From Caballeronia sp031450805 (GTDB lineage: Bacteria > Pseudomonadota > Gammaproteobacteria > Burkholderiales > Burkholderiaceae): 64,000 bases of DNA. Positions within the stretch are counted from its first letter, which is position 1. Every line of letters begins with the position of its first letter. The position numbers and the translations under genes are program-made. Shown here in pieces: positions 44,715-53,767 of the stretch. A model generated the notes under the pieces. It was not told the origin of the DNA. It searched no databases and was given only the letters and a program-made list of their open reading frames with translations. The DNA lies in the NCBI RefSeq assembly GCF_031450805.1, contig NZ_JARTVY010000001.1:2108001-2172000 (forward strand), in the 5' to 3' direction.

Positions 44715-45275
44715 ATGATCGCGATGACCGACCCGCGTAACGACGAAAAGAACCTCTGGGTCAACTGGGACGAATATCACCGGTTGATCGAACTTCTCGC
44801 GCTGAACGTGCACGAGTCGGGATGGAAGTTCGACAAAATCCTCTGTCTCGCGCGCGGCGGCTTGCGCGTCGGCGACCAGCTTTCGCGCATCTACGACCTG
44901 CCGCTCGCCATTCTCGCGACGAGTTCGTATCGCGAGGCCGCGGGCACGCAGCAGGGCGACCTCGACATCGCGCAGTACATCACGATGACGCGTGGCGAAC
45001 TGTCGGGCAACGTGTTGCTCGTCGACGATCTCGTCGACTCCGGCGTCACGCTCGCGCGCGTGCAGGACCATCTGAAGGAGCGCTATCCGGCGATCACGGC
45101 GGTGCGCTCGGCGGTGCTGTGGTACAAGGCGTGCTCAAAGGTCAAGCCTGACTACCACGTGCAGTTTCTCGAGACGAATCCGTGGATTCATCAGCCGTTC
45201 GAGGAATGGGACACCGTGCGTCCGCACAACCTCGGCGCGTGGATCAAGCGCGGCACGCAGAACGGCCGCGTGTAA
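44715..45275 (+). CDS. Phosphoribosyltransferase family protein
   Basis: This 186-residue cytosolic type I phosphoribosyltransferase has the PRPP-binding loop VLLVDDLVDSGVTLARV and an N-terminal catalytic part (FDKILCLARGGLRVGDQLSR). It resembles hypoxanthine/guanine or xanthine phosphoribosyltransferases, which salvage purine bases; base preference cannot be read from the sequence. Its place after purA, which supplies AMP, suits a purine salvage role, but a terminator hairpin lies between them. It has a TCTTTCC-free leader with only a weak AAAGAG site. Confidence 0.85.
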   Translation: MIAMTDPRNDEKNLWVNWDEYHRLIELLALNVHESGWKFDKILCLARGGLRVGDQLSRIYDLPLAILATSSYREAAGTQQGDLDIAQYITMTRGELSGNVLLVDDLVDSGVTLARVQDHLKERYPAITAVRSAVLWYKACSKVKPDYHVQFLETNPWIHQPFEEWDTVRPHNLGAWIKRGTQNGRV

Positions 45276-45308
45276 GGCATCGGCGTTCGCTCTTGGTTCG
45301 CTGCGCTG

Positions 45309-45348
45309 CGCCGTTGCGCCGGGTTGTCTCCCGACGCAACGGCGTTTT
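45309..45348 (+). terminator. Intrinsic terminator after phosphoribosyltransferase gene
   Basis: CGCCGTTGCG pairs with CGCAACGGCG, extended by CGGG/CCCG across a C-A mismatch, and is followed by TTTTGCTTT. It starts 34 bp past the stop codon. Confidence 0.8.
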
Positions 45349-45542
45349 GCTTTCCGGCCGCGTTCGACCGTGACCGGGATGCGAGTGTGCACGCGCGCCG
45401 CTTACGCTTACGGGGCACGATGCTAAACTCTCACTCGCGTCTCTCGTGGCGCATCAGCAACATGCGGGCAGACGTTTTTGCGTGCGACGTTAGATAGAAT
45501 GGCGTTCGGTTTTCTTCCGCCCTGGACGGATATCTCGCTTTT

Positions 45543-47435
45543 ATGACTAACTTGACTCACGCGCAAGAGCGCAAACAGCCTTTGCCTTCGCTTGCGCTCG
45601 CGGCCATCGGCGTCGTCTTCGGCGACATCGGCACGAGTCCCCTCTACGCTTTGAAGGAAGCCTTTAGCCCGACACACGGCATCGCGCTTTCGGAAGCCTC
45701 CATCCTCGGCGTCATCTCGCTGTTGTTCTGGGCCATCGTGATTGTGGTGGCCATCAAGTACGTGCTCTTCGTCATGCGCGCCGACAATAACGGCGAAGGC
45801 GGCGTCTTCGCGATGATGACCCTCGCGTTGCGCAGCGTGAAAGACCCGGGCCGTCTGTCGGGCGTGCTGATGATGCTCGGCATCTTCGGCGCATGCATGT
45901 TCTACGGCGATGCGGTCATCACGCCGGCGATGTCGGTGATATCGGCGGTCGAAGGGCTGGAGATCGCCGCGCCCAAGCTCTCGCCCTACGTGATTCCCAT
46001 CACGATGGTGATCCTCGTCATGCTGTTCTGGATTCAGCGTCACGGCACCGCCGTCGTGGGCAGGCTCTTCGGCCCGATCATGCTGGTGTGGTTCGCCACG
46101 CTCGCGGTGCTGGGCGGCTATCACATCGTGCTCGCACCGGGCGTGCTGGTCGCGTTGAATCCGTATTACGCTGTCTCGTTCATGGCCGAGCACGTGCTCC
46201 AGGCGTATATCGTGCTCGGTTCGGTCGTGCTGGTGCTGACCGGCGCGGAAGCGCTTTATGCCGACATGGGCCACTTCGGCGTAAGGCCCATCCGCTACGG
46301 CTGGTACGGGTTCGTCATGCCGTCGCTGCTGCTGAACTACTTCGGCCAGGGCGCGCTGCTGATGCACTCGCCGAAGGCCATCGAAAGCCCGTTCTTTCTG
46401 CTCGCACCGGATTGGGCGCTGCTGCCGCTCGTGATTCTGTCGACGATCGCCACCGTCATTGCATCGCAGGCCGTGATTTCGGGCGCGTATTCGCTGACGA
46501 GCCAGGCCATCCAGCTCGGTTACGTGCCGCGCATGAAAATCCTGCATACGTCGGACCTCGCGATCGGGCAGATTTATATCCCGCTCGTCAACTGGATGCT
46601 GTTGTTCATCATTCTGTGCATCGTGGTCGGGTTCAAGAGCTCTGAGAATCTGGCAGCCGCGTACGGCCTCGCCGTGACCGCGACGATGCTCGTGACGACC
46701 ATCCTCGTGTCGGTCGTGATGACGAACCTGTGGGGATGGAACCGCTTTCTCGTCGGCGCGATGATCGCGGTCTTCCTCGTCATCGACATCGGTTTCTTCG
46801 GCGCGAGCCTCTTGAAGATCGAGCAGGGCGGCTGGCTGCCGCTGTGCATCGGCGGGGCGCTCTTTTTCCTGCTGATGACCTGGTACAAGGGCCGCATGAT
46901 CGTGAAGGATCGCACGGCCGCCGACGGCATTCCGCTGATGCCGTTCCTGCAAGGCTTGCTTGCGCACCCGCCGCATCGCGTGTCGGGTACGGCCATCTAT
47001 CTGACCGGCAGCGATTCGCTCGTGCCCGTCAGCCTGCTGCACAACCTGAAGCACAACAAGGTGCTGCACGAGCGGACCATCTTCCTGAATTTCATCACGC
47101 GCGATATTCCTTATGTGGACGACGCGCACCGGCTGGAAGTGAAGGACGTGTCGGGTGGTCTCTTCCTCGTGAAGGCCGCGTATGGCTTCAACGAGACGCC
47201 CGATGTGAAGGCCGTCCTCGAACAGATCACGCGCACGCACGCGATGACTTTCGAGCTGATGGACACGTCGTTCTTCATGGCCCGCGAGACCGTGGTGCCG
47301 ACGGAGTTGCCCGGCATGTCGGTGTGGCGTGAACGCGTGTTCGCGTGGATGCATCAGAACGCCGCGAAACCGACCGACTTCTTCAGTATTCCGGCAAATC
47401 GCGTGGTCGAACTGGGGACGAAGATCGAAATCTGA
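45543..47435 (+). CDS. kup: Low-affinity potassium transporter Kup
   Basis: This 630-residue inner-membrane K+/H+ symporter of the KUP family imports potassium, mainly at low pH. The hallmark N-terminal segment is LALAAIGVVFGDIGTSPLYA, followed by about twelve hydrophobic helices to residue ~440 and a cytoplasmic C-terminal domain (about the last 190 residues). Motifs include FYGDAVITPAMSVISAVEGL and TGAEALYADMGHFG. The length matches E. coli Kup (622). It is monocistronic with a strong terminator 19 bp past its stop. No c-di-AMP riboswitch is visible upstream. Confidence 0.96.
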   Translation: MTNLTHAQERKQPLPSLALAAIGVVFGDIGTSPLYALKEAFSPTHGIALSEASILGVISLLFWAIVIVVAIKYVLFVMRADNNGEGGVFAMMTLALRSVKDPGRLSGVLMMLGIFGACMFYGDAVITPAMSVISAVEGLEIAAPKLSPYVIPITMVILVMLFWIQRHGTAVVGRLFGPIMLVWFATLAVLGGYHIVLAPGVLVALNPYYAVSFMAEHVLQAYIVLGSVVLVLTGAEALYADMGHFGVRPIRYGWYGFVMPSLLLNYFGQGALLMHSPKAIESPFFLLAPDWALLPLVILSTIATVIASQAVISGAYSLTSQAIQLGYVPRMKILHTSDLAIGQIYIPLVNWMLLFIILCIVVGFKSSENLAAAYGLAVTATMLVTTILVSVVMTNLWGWNRFLVGAMIAVFLVIDIGFFGASLLKIEQGGWLPLCIGGALFFLLMTWYKGRMIVKDRTAADGIPLMPFLQGLLAHPPHRVSGTAIYLTGSDSLVPVSLLHNLKHNKVLHERTIFLNFITRDIPYVDDAHRLEVKDVSGGLFLVKAAYGFNETPDVKAVLEQITRTHAMTFELMDTSFFMARETVVPTELPGMSVWRERVFAWMHQNAAKPTDFFSIPANRVVELGTKIEI

Positions 47436-47453
47436 GCGCCGCGACGACCAAAC

Positions 47454-47489
47454 AAAAAACCCACGCACTGCGAAGTGCGTGGGTTTTTT
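47454..47489. terminator. Bidirectional terminator between kup and tex
   Basis: A 15-bp stem (AAAAAACCCACGCAC against GTGCGTGGGTTTTTT) with a TGCGAA loop gives T-runs on both strands, ending the convergent kup and tex transcripts. Confidence 0.95.
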
Positions 47490-47506
47490 ATTGTCAGCGT
47501 AGTCGC

Positions 47507-49855
47507 TTACCGTTTCAGCTTCGCGAAAGCCGCGGCCATCGCGCCGCCTGGTACCGGCTCCCGGCGCTGGTTGCGCTGCGCATCGCGCCCGCCGCTGGCG
47601 CCGCGACGATCCTGCCCGCCGCGCGCCGCCGATGAACCCGCGCCGCCGCCCGCCGACGCGGGCGCGAAATCGTCATCGAGGCGCATGGTCAGCGAGATGC
47701 GCTGGCGCTTCACATCGGTTTCGAGCACCTTGACCTTCACGACCTGGCCCGCCTTCACGACTTCATGCGGGTCCTTGATGAACTTCGTCGACAGCGCCGA
47801 CACGTGCACGAGACCATCCTGATGCACGCCGATATCGACGAACGCACCGAATGCCGCGACGTTCGTCACGACGCCCTCGAGCACCATGCCCGGCGCGAGG
47901 TCGGAGATTTTCTCGATGCCTTCGCGGAACGTCGCCGTCTTGAACTCGGGACGCGGATCGCGGCCCGGCTTTTCGAGCTCGGCGAGAATGTCGCGCACGG
48001 TCGGCAGGCCGAAGCGATCGTCGACGAACTCGGCGGCCGTCAGCCCCGCGAGGGCTTCGCGCTTGCCGAGCACATCGCCGACGTGCTTGTTGATCTTGGC
48101 GAGAATGCGCTGCACGACCGGATACGCCTCCGGGTGCACCGATGAACGGTCGAGCGGATTCTCGCCGTTGTTGATGCGCAAGAAGCCCGCAGCCTGCTCG
48201 AAGGTTTTGTCGCCGAGACGCGGGACCTTCTTCAGGTGCTCACGCGACGGGAACGGCCCATTGGCGTCGCGATAGTCGACGATATTGCGCGCGAGCGTGG
48301 CGTTCAGGCCCGACACGCGGGCGAGCAGGGCGACGGACGCCGTGTTCGCATCGACGCCGACGGCGTTCACGCAGTCTTCGACGACCGCATCGAGCGACCG
48401 CGCCAGTTCGCGCTGATTCACGTCGTGCTGATACTGACCGACCCCGATGGCCTTCGGCTCGATCTTGACCAGTTCGGCGAGCGGGTCCTGCAGACGCCGC
48501 GCGATCGATACCGCGCCGCGCAGCGATACGTCGAGCGCCGGAAACTCCTTCGCCGCCAGCTCGGACGCCGAATACACCGACGCGCCCGCCTCCGACACGA
48601 CGATCTTCTGCAGCTTCAGATCCGGGTGCTTCGCGATCAGTTCGCTTGCGAGCTTGTCGGTTTCGCGCGACGCCGTGCCGTTGCCGATCGACACCAGTTC
48701 CGCCTGCGTTTCGCGTGCGATCCGCGCGAGCTTCGCGATGGAGCCGTCCCAGTCGCGGCGCGGCTCGTGCGGGTAGATCGTATCGGTGGCGAGCAGCTTC
48801 CCGGTGCGATCGACGACGGCGACCTTCACGCCGGTGCGCAGGCCCGGATCGAGACCGATCACGGCCTTCGGACCCGCGGGGGCGGCGAGCAGCAAGTCTT
48901 TGAGATTGCGCGCGAAGACGCGAATGGCTTCGTGCTCGGCTTCTTCGCGCAGCTGCGTGAGCAGTTCGTTCTCGATGTGCGGCTGCACCTTCACGCGCCA
49001 GCACCAGCGGCAGACATCGGAGAGCCACTTGTCGGCGGCGCGTCCGCGACTGGCGATGCCGACGTGCTGCGCGATCATCGCTTCGCACGGGTGCGGCACC
49101 TGCGCGTCCAGCTCCTCGCCGAGTCCGAGCTTGACGGACAGCACGCCCGCGTTCCGGCCGCGGAACAACGCGAGCGCGCGATGCGACGGCACGGTGCGGA
49201 TGGTCTCGCTGTAGTCGTAGTAATCGCGGAACTTCTCGCCTTCCTCGCCTTGCTTGCCGTCCACGACGCTCGACATCACGCGGCCCTGATTGAACAGGTA
49301 ATCGCGCACTTTGCCGAGAATCTCGGCCGTCTCGCCGAACTGCTCCGAAAGGATGTCGCGGGCGCCGTCGAGTGCGGCTTTGGTGTCGGCGACGCCCTTT
49401 TCGGCATCGACGAACTTCGCCGCCTCGGCTTGCGGATCGAGCGTCGGGTCGGCGAGCAGGGCCGCTGCCAGCGGCTCGAGGCCGGCCTCGCGAGCGATCT
49501 GCGCGCGCGTGCGGCGCTTCGGCTTGTACGGCAGATACAGGTCTTCGAGCACCTGCTTGCTGTCGGCGCCTTCGATCGCGTCGCGCAGTTCGGCGGTCAG
49601 CTTGCCTTGCTCGTCGATGCTTTGCAGGATCGCGGCGCGGCGGTCTTCCAGCTCGCGCAGATAGAGGAGCCGCTCTTCGAGCGTGCGCAGTTGCGTGTCG
49701 TCGAGATTGCCGGTCACTTCCTTCCGATACCGGGCGATGAACGGGACAGTCGAGCCTTCGTCGAGAAGCTGCACGGCGGCGGCGACCTGGCGCGGCTGCA
49801 CGGTGAGTTCGGTGGCGATGCGCTGTACGATCTTGAGTGCTACAGTTTCCGTCAT
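47507..49855 (-). CDS. tex: Tex family transcription accessory RNA-binding protein
   Basis: This 782-residue protein resembles Tex of Bordetella and Pseudomonas, a nucleic acid-binding factor that tunes transcription and, in Bordetella, toxin gene expression. It begins ETVALKIVQRIATELTVQPR (HTH-like), has an YqgF/RNase H-like central fold (AVIGLDPGLRTGVKVAVVDR), a helix-hairpin-helix part (VPRLGDKTFEQAAGFLRINN) and a C-terminal S1 RNA-binding domain (GMVLEGVVTNVAAFGAFVDI). A Gly/Ala/Arg-rich tail ends it. The start ATG was placed by family length; the frame continues far upstream over non-coding DNA. It converges with kup. Confidence 0.95.
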   Translation of the reverse strand: MTETVALKIVQRIATELTVQPRQVAAAVQLLDEGSTVPFIARYRKEVTGNLDDTQLRTLEERLLYLRELEDRRAAILQSIDEQGKLTAELRDAIEGADSKQVLEDLYLPYKPKRRTRAQIAREAGLEPLAAALLADPTLDPQAEAAKFVDAEKGVADTKAALDGARDILSEQFGETAEILGKVRDYLFNQGRVMSSVVDGKQGEEGEKFRDYYDYSETIRTVPSHRALALFRGRNAGVLSVKLGLGEELDAQVPHPCEAMIAQHVGIASRGRAADKWLSDVCRWCWRVKVQPHIENELLTQLREEAEHEAIRVFARNLKDLLLAAPAGPKAVIGLDPGLRTGVKVAVVDRTGKLLATDTIYPHEPRRDWDGSIAKLARIARETQAELVSIGNGTASRETDKLASELIAKHPDLKLQKIVVSEAGASVYSASELAAKEFPALDVSLRGAVSIARRLQDPLAELVKIEPKAIGVGQYQHDVNQRELARSLDAVVEDCVNAVGVDANTASVALLARVSGLNATLARNIVDYRDANGPFPSREHLKKVPRLGDKTFEQAAGFLRINNGENPLDRSSVHPEAYPVVQRILAKINKHVGDVLGKREALAGLTAAEFVDDRFGLPTVRDILAELEKPGRDPRPEFKTATFREGIEKISDLAPGMVLEGVVTNVAAFGAFVDIGVHQDGLVHVSALSTKFIKDPHEVVKAGQVVKVKVLETDVKRQRISLTMRLDDDFAPASAGGGAGSSAARGGQDRRGASGGRDAQRNQRREPVPGGAMAAAFAKLKR

Positions 49856-50027
49856 GATTCTGCGCTGTCTGCTGGCTCGTCGGGAAGCGGCGGCGGGGAT
49901 GCTTCGGGCTTTCGCGGATGCGGGCGTGCGTGCGCTTCTGTGCGCCGCCGGACGCTGTGACGAGCGATGGGCCGGGTTGCTGGAGCGGGGCATTTTGCCA
50001 TAAATGCCGGAGCGCTCCGGCGCGCGG

Positions 50028-50036
50028 TGATAGAAT
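50028..50036 (+). promoter_or_regulatory. Extended -10 promoter of the secreted coiled-coil gene
   Basis: TGATAGAAT matches TGnTAnAAT and predicts a start near 50043, giving a leader of about 48 nt before the next frame's start. Confidence 0.45.
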
Positions 50037-50090
50037 TTCGGGACCGCGCAAGCCCCTTTTTTACCTTCGCGCACCTGATTCCTGATCACG

Positions 50091-50921
50091 TTGCCGTTCA
50101 TCAATTTGCTCAACTTTCGCTCTTCAAAGGCCCCGCGAATTGCGCTGGCCGTTTCGTCGATAGGCGCGCTTCTGGCGCTCGCGACGCAGCCGGTAATCGC
50201 GCAGACGGCTAATGCGCCGAGTTCGACGACCGCCGCGATGGCGCAGTCGCCCGATGCGGCCGAGAGCGACGCCGGCAAGCCCGACGAGGCGTTGCGAGCC
50301 GACTACGACAGGCGCCAGAAGGCGCTCGACAGGCGGACATCGGAGAACGACTACCGCTACGGCGTGAAGCAGCACAATTGCTACAGCGCTTTCTTCGTCA
50401 ACCACTGTCTCGACAATGCACGCACCGAAATGCGGGAAGCGCGTCAGCAGATCCGCCAGGAACAGCTCGCGCTCGACGACGAGCAGCGCACCGAACGCGC
50501 GAAGGAGCGCGATCGGCAAACGGCGTTGAAACAGGCGCAATACGAAGCCGAAGCGCCGCAACGCGCGGCCAACGAGAAGGCGAATCAGCAGGCGTACGAG
50601 GACAAGCAGCGCCAGAATGCGCTGGCCGCCGCCCAGCGCGACGCCGATGCACCGCAGCGTGCGGCCAATCAGGCCGCGTACGACCGGAAGCAGGCCGACT
50701 ACCAGAAGAAGCTCGACGAAGCCCGTGCGCGGGGTGTCGCCCAAGCGCAGGAGCGCGAGCAGAAGGCGCAACGTTTCGAGCAGAAGCAGCAGGAAGCTGC
50801 GCAGCATCGCGCCGAGGTGGAAGCGCGTCAGAAGGAAGCCGCGCGCAAGCAACAGGAAAAGGCGCAGCAAGCACAGCAGGAACAGTTGAAGCAGCAACAG
50901 CAGCAACAGCAGGGAAAGTAG
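50091..50921 (+). CDS. Secreted Gln/Ala-rich coiled-coil protein of unknown function
   Basis: I do not recognise this 276-residue protein. It has an N-terminal signal (APRIALAVSSIGALLALATQ, then PVIAQTANA with a likely cleavage after Ala), so it is exported. The mature part starts with a short acidic, low-complexity stretch. A region with two cysteines follows (VKQHNCYSAFFVNHCLDNA), able to form a disulfide. A long charged helix comes next, rich in Gln, Ala, Arg and Glu, with a duplicated APQRAAN-type unit, and the protein ends in a poly-Gln run. The start is uncertain: TTG 50091 gives the fullest signal, but no ATG or ribosome site is seen. It lies directly upstream of a tandem repeat array. 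Confidence 0.65.
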   Translation: MPFINLLNFRSSKAPRIALAVSSIGALLALATQPVIAQTANAPSSTTAAMAQSPDAAESDAGKPDEALRADYDRRQKALDRRTSENDYRYGVKQHNCYSAFFVNHCLDNARTEMREARQQIRQEQLALDDEQRTERAKERDRQTALKQAQYEAEAPQRAANEKANQQAYEDKQRQNALAAAQRDADAPQRAANQAAYDRKQADYQKKLDEARARGVAQAQEREQKAQRFEQKQQEAAQHRAEVEARQKEAARKQQEKAQQAQQEQLKQQQQQQQGK

Positions 50922-50943
50922 CGCCGCAGGGCGCGGCGCGATG

Positions 50944-51194
50944 GTCGACGGCGATGCATGGGACCGGACTAAGCGCTAAAGCGCCAACTCCGGTCGACAG
51001 CTTTGCATGGGACGGGACTAAGCGCTAAAGCGCCAAGCCCGGTCGACGGCGATGCATGGGACCGGACTAAGCGCTGAAGCGCCAAGCCCGGTCGACAGCT
51101 TTGCATGGGACCGGACTAAGCGCTAAAGCGCTAAGTCCGGTCGACAGCTTTGCACGGGACCGGACTAAGCGCTAAAGCGCTAAGTCCGGTCGAC
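50944..51194 (+). repeat. Tandem array of five 49-bp repeats
   Basis: Six GTCGAC sites occur exactly 49 bp apart (50944, 50993, 51042, 51091, 51140, 51189) and bound five units. Each unit reads about GTCGACAGCTTTGCATGGG, then ACCGGACTAAGCGCTAAAG, then CGCCAAGCCCG. Units 1 and 3 carry GGCGATGC where units 2, 4 and 5 have AGCTTTGC. Within each unit the arms around GCGC-TAAA-GCGC form a hairpin. The last GTCGAC runs directly into AGGAGG, the ribosome site of the following gene. There are no spacers. Related copies exist at 63031-63083 and 63521-63570. Confidence 0.95.
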
Positions 51195-51205
51195 AGGAGG
51201 CGAGG

Positions 51206-51427
51206 ATGCAGCAGCGATTGAACGCACCCCGACAATCCGCCGCGGATGCCGCTCTGATCCGCGATCGAATCGCGCAGTTGCAGGAAGAGCATCACGGCCT
51301 GGACACGCTCATCGACAAGCTGTCCGGCATCGACGATCTCGAATTGCGCCGTCTCAAAAAGCGCAAGCTCAAGGTCAAGGACACCATACTCCTGCTGCAA
51401 TTGCAGCTGGACGCCGACCCGCACTAG
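51206..51427 (+). CDS. YdcH/DUF465 family small protein
   Basis: This 73-residue soluble coiled-coil protein of the DUF465 (YdcH) family has features IRDRIAQLQEEHHGLDTLID and LRRLKKRKLKVKDTILLLQL, the typical short helical hairpin with basic mid part. The function is unknown; family members are small cytosolic proteins found in most proteobacteria. The start is certain because AGGAGGCGAGG stands directly before the ATG, and this site is joined to the last copy of the 49-bp repeat. It is followed by the helicase gene after 111 bp. Confidence 0.88.
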   Translation: MQQRLNAPRQSAADAALIRDRIAQLQEEHHGLDTLIDKLSGIDDLELRRLKKRKLKVKDTILLLQLQLDADPH

Positions 51428-51538
51428 GCCGCTTCGCGCCGTGCCGGAGCCACGCGCTCGCTGGCCGCACGCGCCGCCGGCGGCGCGGCGCATTGCACAA
51501 CCCGCGGTATCCGCAGAATTCGCAGAATCGAGCTCACT

Positions 51539-53767
51539 TTGAACTCTCCCGTCCCATCCCCCGACGCCGCGAACACGCCGTTCTCACTGACGGACAAGCG
51601 CCGCGTCGAACTCGATGCAATCTTCTCCGCCGATGGCCTGCTCGCGCGCGCGATCGACGGCTATCGGCCGCGCGCGTCGCAGATCGAAATGGCGCGCTCC
51701 GTCGCTGCCGCGATGGAAGCGTCCGGCCGCGCAATGCCCGAGCCCGCGATGTTCGAAGCGCAGCGCCGTCCCGCGCGCAAGCTCGGGCCATCGGACAAGC
51801 CGTATGCCCCCGACGAGACGCCCGCCGACGACATCGGCATCGCAACCGCGAAAGCGGCCATCGACGGCGGCGAGAACACGCTCATCGTCGAAGCAGGGAC
51901 CGGCACCGGCAAGACCTACGCCTACCTGGTCCCGGCCATGTTGTGGGGCGGCAAGGTCATCGTCTCGACCGGCACGAAGCATCTGCAAGACCAGCTTTTT
52001 CAGCGCGACATCCCGACCGTGCGCGATGCCCTCGCCGTGCCCGTCTCGGTCGCGATGCTCAAGGGCCGCGCGAACTACCTCTGCCACTATTATCTGGAGC
52101 GCACCGCCGATAACGGCCGCCTGCCGTCGCGGCAGGACACGTCGCATCTGCAGGAGATCGTCCGTTTCGCGAAGATCACGCGCACCGGCGACAAGGCCGA
52201 ACTCGCAAGCGTCCCGGAAAACTCGCCCGTCTGGTCGATGGTCACGTCCACGCGCGACAACTGTCTCGGCCAGGAATGCCCGCATTACAAGGATTGCTTC
52301 GTGATGCAGGCGCGCAAGGAGGCGCAGCAGGCGGACATGGTCGTCGTGAATCACCACCTCTTCTTCGCCGACGTGATGTTGCGCGACACCGGCATGGCCG
52401 AACTCCTGCCGATGGCCAACACGATCATCTTCGACGAAGCGCATCAGCTTCCGGAAACCGCAACGCTTTTCTTCGGCGAGACGCTCTCGACGACGCAACT
52501 GCTCGAACTCGCCCGCGATACCGTCGCCGAAGGTCTGAGTCACGCTCGCGACGCGGCCGACTGGACCAAGCTCGGCGCCGCGCTGGAACGCGCCGCACGG
52601 GATTTGCGGCTCGCGTTCAAGGAAGACTCGGCGCGCTTCTCGCTCGGCCAGCTTCCCGACGGGCATCCGCTGTTCGACGCGCTCGATACGCTCGAAACGC
52701 ATCTCGATGCGCTCGCGGCGGCGCTGTCATCGCATGCGGAGCGGGCGGAATCGCTGCAGGCGCTCGTGCGCCGCGCGCGCGAGTTGCAGGACCAGCTCTC
52801 GGGCTGGACCACGCCGCCGACGCCGCTGGAGCGCGCCGTCGTCGAGGACGAGGCCATCGCGAAAGAAGCCGCGAAGGAAGAGCCGAACGAGATGGTGCGC
52901 TGGATCGAAGTGTTCTCGCACACCGTTCAGTTGCACGAGACGCCGCTGTCGGTCGCGCCGATCTTCGCGAAACAGCGCGCCGGCGTGCCGCGCGCGTGGA
53001 TTTTCACGTCGGCGACGCTGTCGGTGCGCGGCGACTTCACGCATTACGCGGCGCAAATGGGTCTGAACGCGCGCCGCTCGATGACGCTTCCGAGCCCGTT
53101 CGATTACCCGTCGCAAGGCCTGCTCTACGTGCCGCGCAATCTCCCGCAGCCGTCGTCGCCGCAGTTCACCGACGCCGTCTTCGAAGCCGCGTTGCCGGTG
53201 ATCGAGGCGGCGGGTGGCGGCGCGTTCGTGCTGTGTACGACGCTGCGCGCGGTCGATCGCATCGCTTCGCGTCTGCGCGATGTGATCGAGCGGCGCGGCT
53301 GGGACAATCCGCTGCTCGTTCAGGGCGATGCGAGCCGCACCGAACTGCTCGATCGCTTCCGCGCGTATGGGAACGCGATTCTCGTCGGCAGCCAGAGTTT
53401 CTGGGAAGGCGTCGATGTGAGAGGGGATGCGCTGTCGCTCGTCGTCATCGACAAGCTGCCGTTCGCGCCGCCCGACGATCCCGTGCTCGCCGCCCGCCTC
53501 GACGCGCTCACGAAGAAAGGGCTGAGCCCCTTCGCGGTGCATCAGTTGCCGCAGGCGGTCATCACGCTCAAACAGGGCGCAGGCCGCCTGATTCGCGCCG
53601 AAACCGACCGCGGCGTGCTGATGATCTGCGACACGCGCCTCGTCGACAAGCCCTACGGACGGCGAATCTGGCAGAGCTTGCCGCCGTTCAAGCGCACGCG
53701 TGAACTGGACGTCGTCCGCGCGTTTTTCAGTGATTCGCCGACTTCCGCCGTGGAACTGGCCGACTAG
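51539..53767 (+). CDS. ATP-dependent DNA helicase, DinG/YoaA family
   Basis: This 742-residue superfamily 2 helicase of the XPD/DinG type is iron-sulfur dependent and acts on DNA damage, R-loops or stalled forks. Walker A is EAGTGTGKTYAYLVPAMLWG, the DEAH box FDEAHQLPE. The cluster cysteines are in NYLCHYYLE and NCLGQECPHYKDCFVMQA, motif IV-VI elements in AGGGAFVLCTTLRAVDRIAS and KQGAGRLIRAETDRG. The start is a TTG at 51539 giving MNSPVPSPDA; no upstream ATG fits the frame, and ribosome-site support is weak. Its 3' end overlaps the opposite-strand gene by 41 bp, tail to tail. Confidence 0.9.
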   Translation: MNSPVPSPDAANTPFSLTDKRRVELDAIFSADGLLARAIDGYRPRASQIEMARSVAAAMEASGRAMPEPAMFEAQRRPARKLGPSDKPYAPDETPADDIGIATAKAAIDGGENTLIVEAGTGTGKTYAYLVPAMLWGGKVIVSTGTKHLQDQLFQRDIPTVRDALAVPVSVAMLKGRANYLCHYYLERTADNGRLPSRQDTSHLQEIVRFAKITRTGDKAELASVPENSPVWSMVTSTRDNCLGQECPHYKDCFVMQARKEAQQADMVVVNHHLFFADVMLRDTGMAELLPMANTIIFDEAHQLPETATLFFGETLSTTQLLELARDTVAEGLSHARDAADWTKLGAALERAARDLRLAFKEDSARFSLGQLPDGHPLFDALDTLETHLDALAAALSSHAERAESLQALVRRARELQDQLSGWTTPPTPLERAVVEDEAIAKEAAKEEPNEMVRWIEVFSHTVQLHETPLSVAPIFAKQRAGVPRAWIFTSATLSVRGDFTHYAAQMGLNARRSMTLPSPFDYPSQGLLYVPRNLPQPSSPQFTDAVFEAALPVIEAAGGGAFVLCTTLRAVDRIASRLRDVIERRGWDNPLLVQGDASRTELLDRFRAYGNAILVGSQSFWEGVDVRGDALSLVVIDKLPFAPPDDPVLAARLDALTKKGLSPFAVHQLPQAVITLKQGAGRLIRAETDRGVLMICDTRLVDKPYGRRIWQSLPPFKRTRELDVVRAFFSDSPTSAVELAD

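Noticed and set aside
50944..51194. CRISPR array
   Set aside because: The units are contiguous with no unique spacers and no cas genes nearby; it is a simple tandem repeat.
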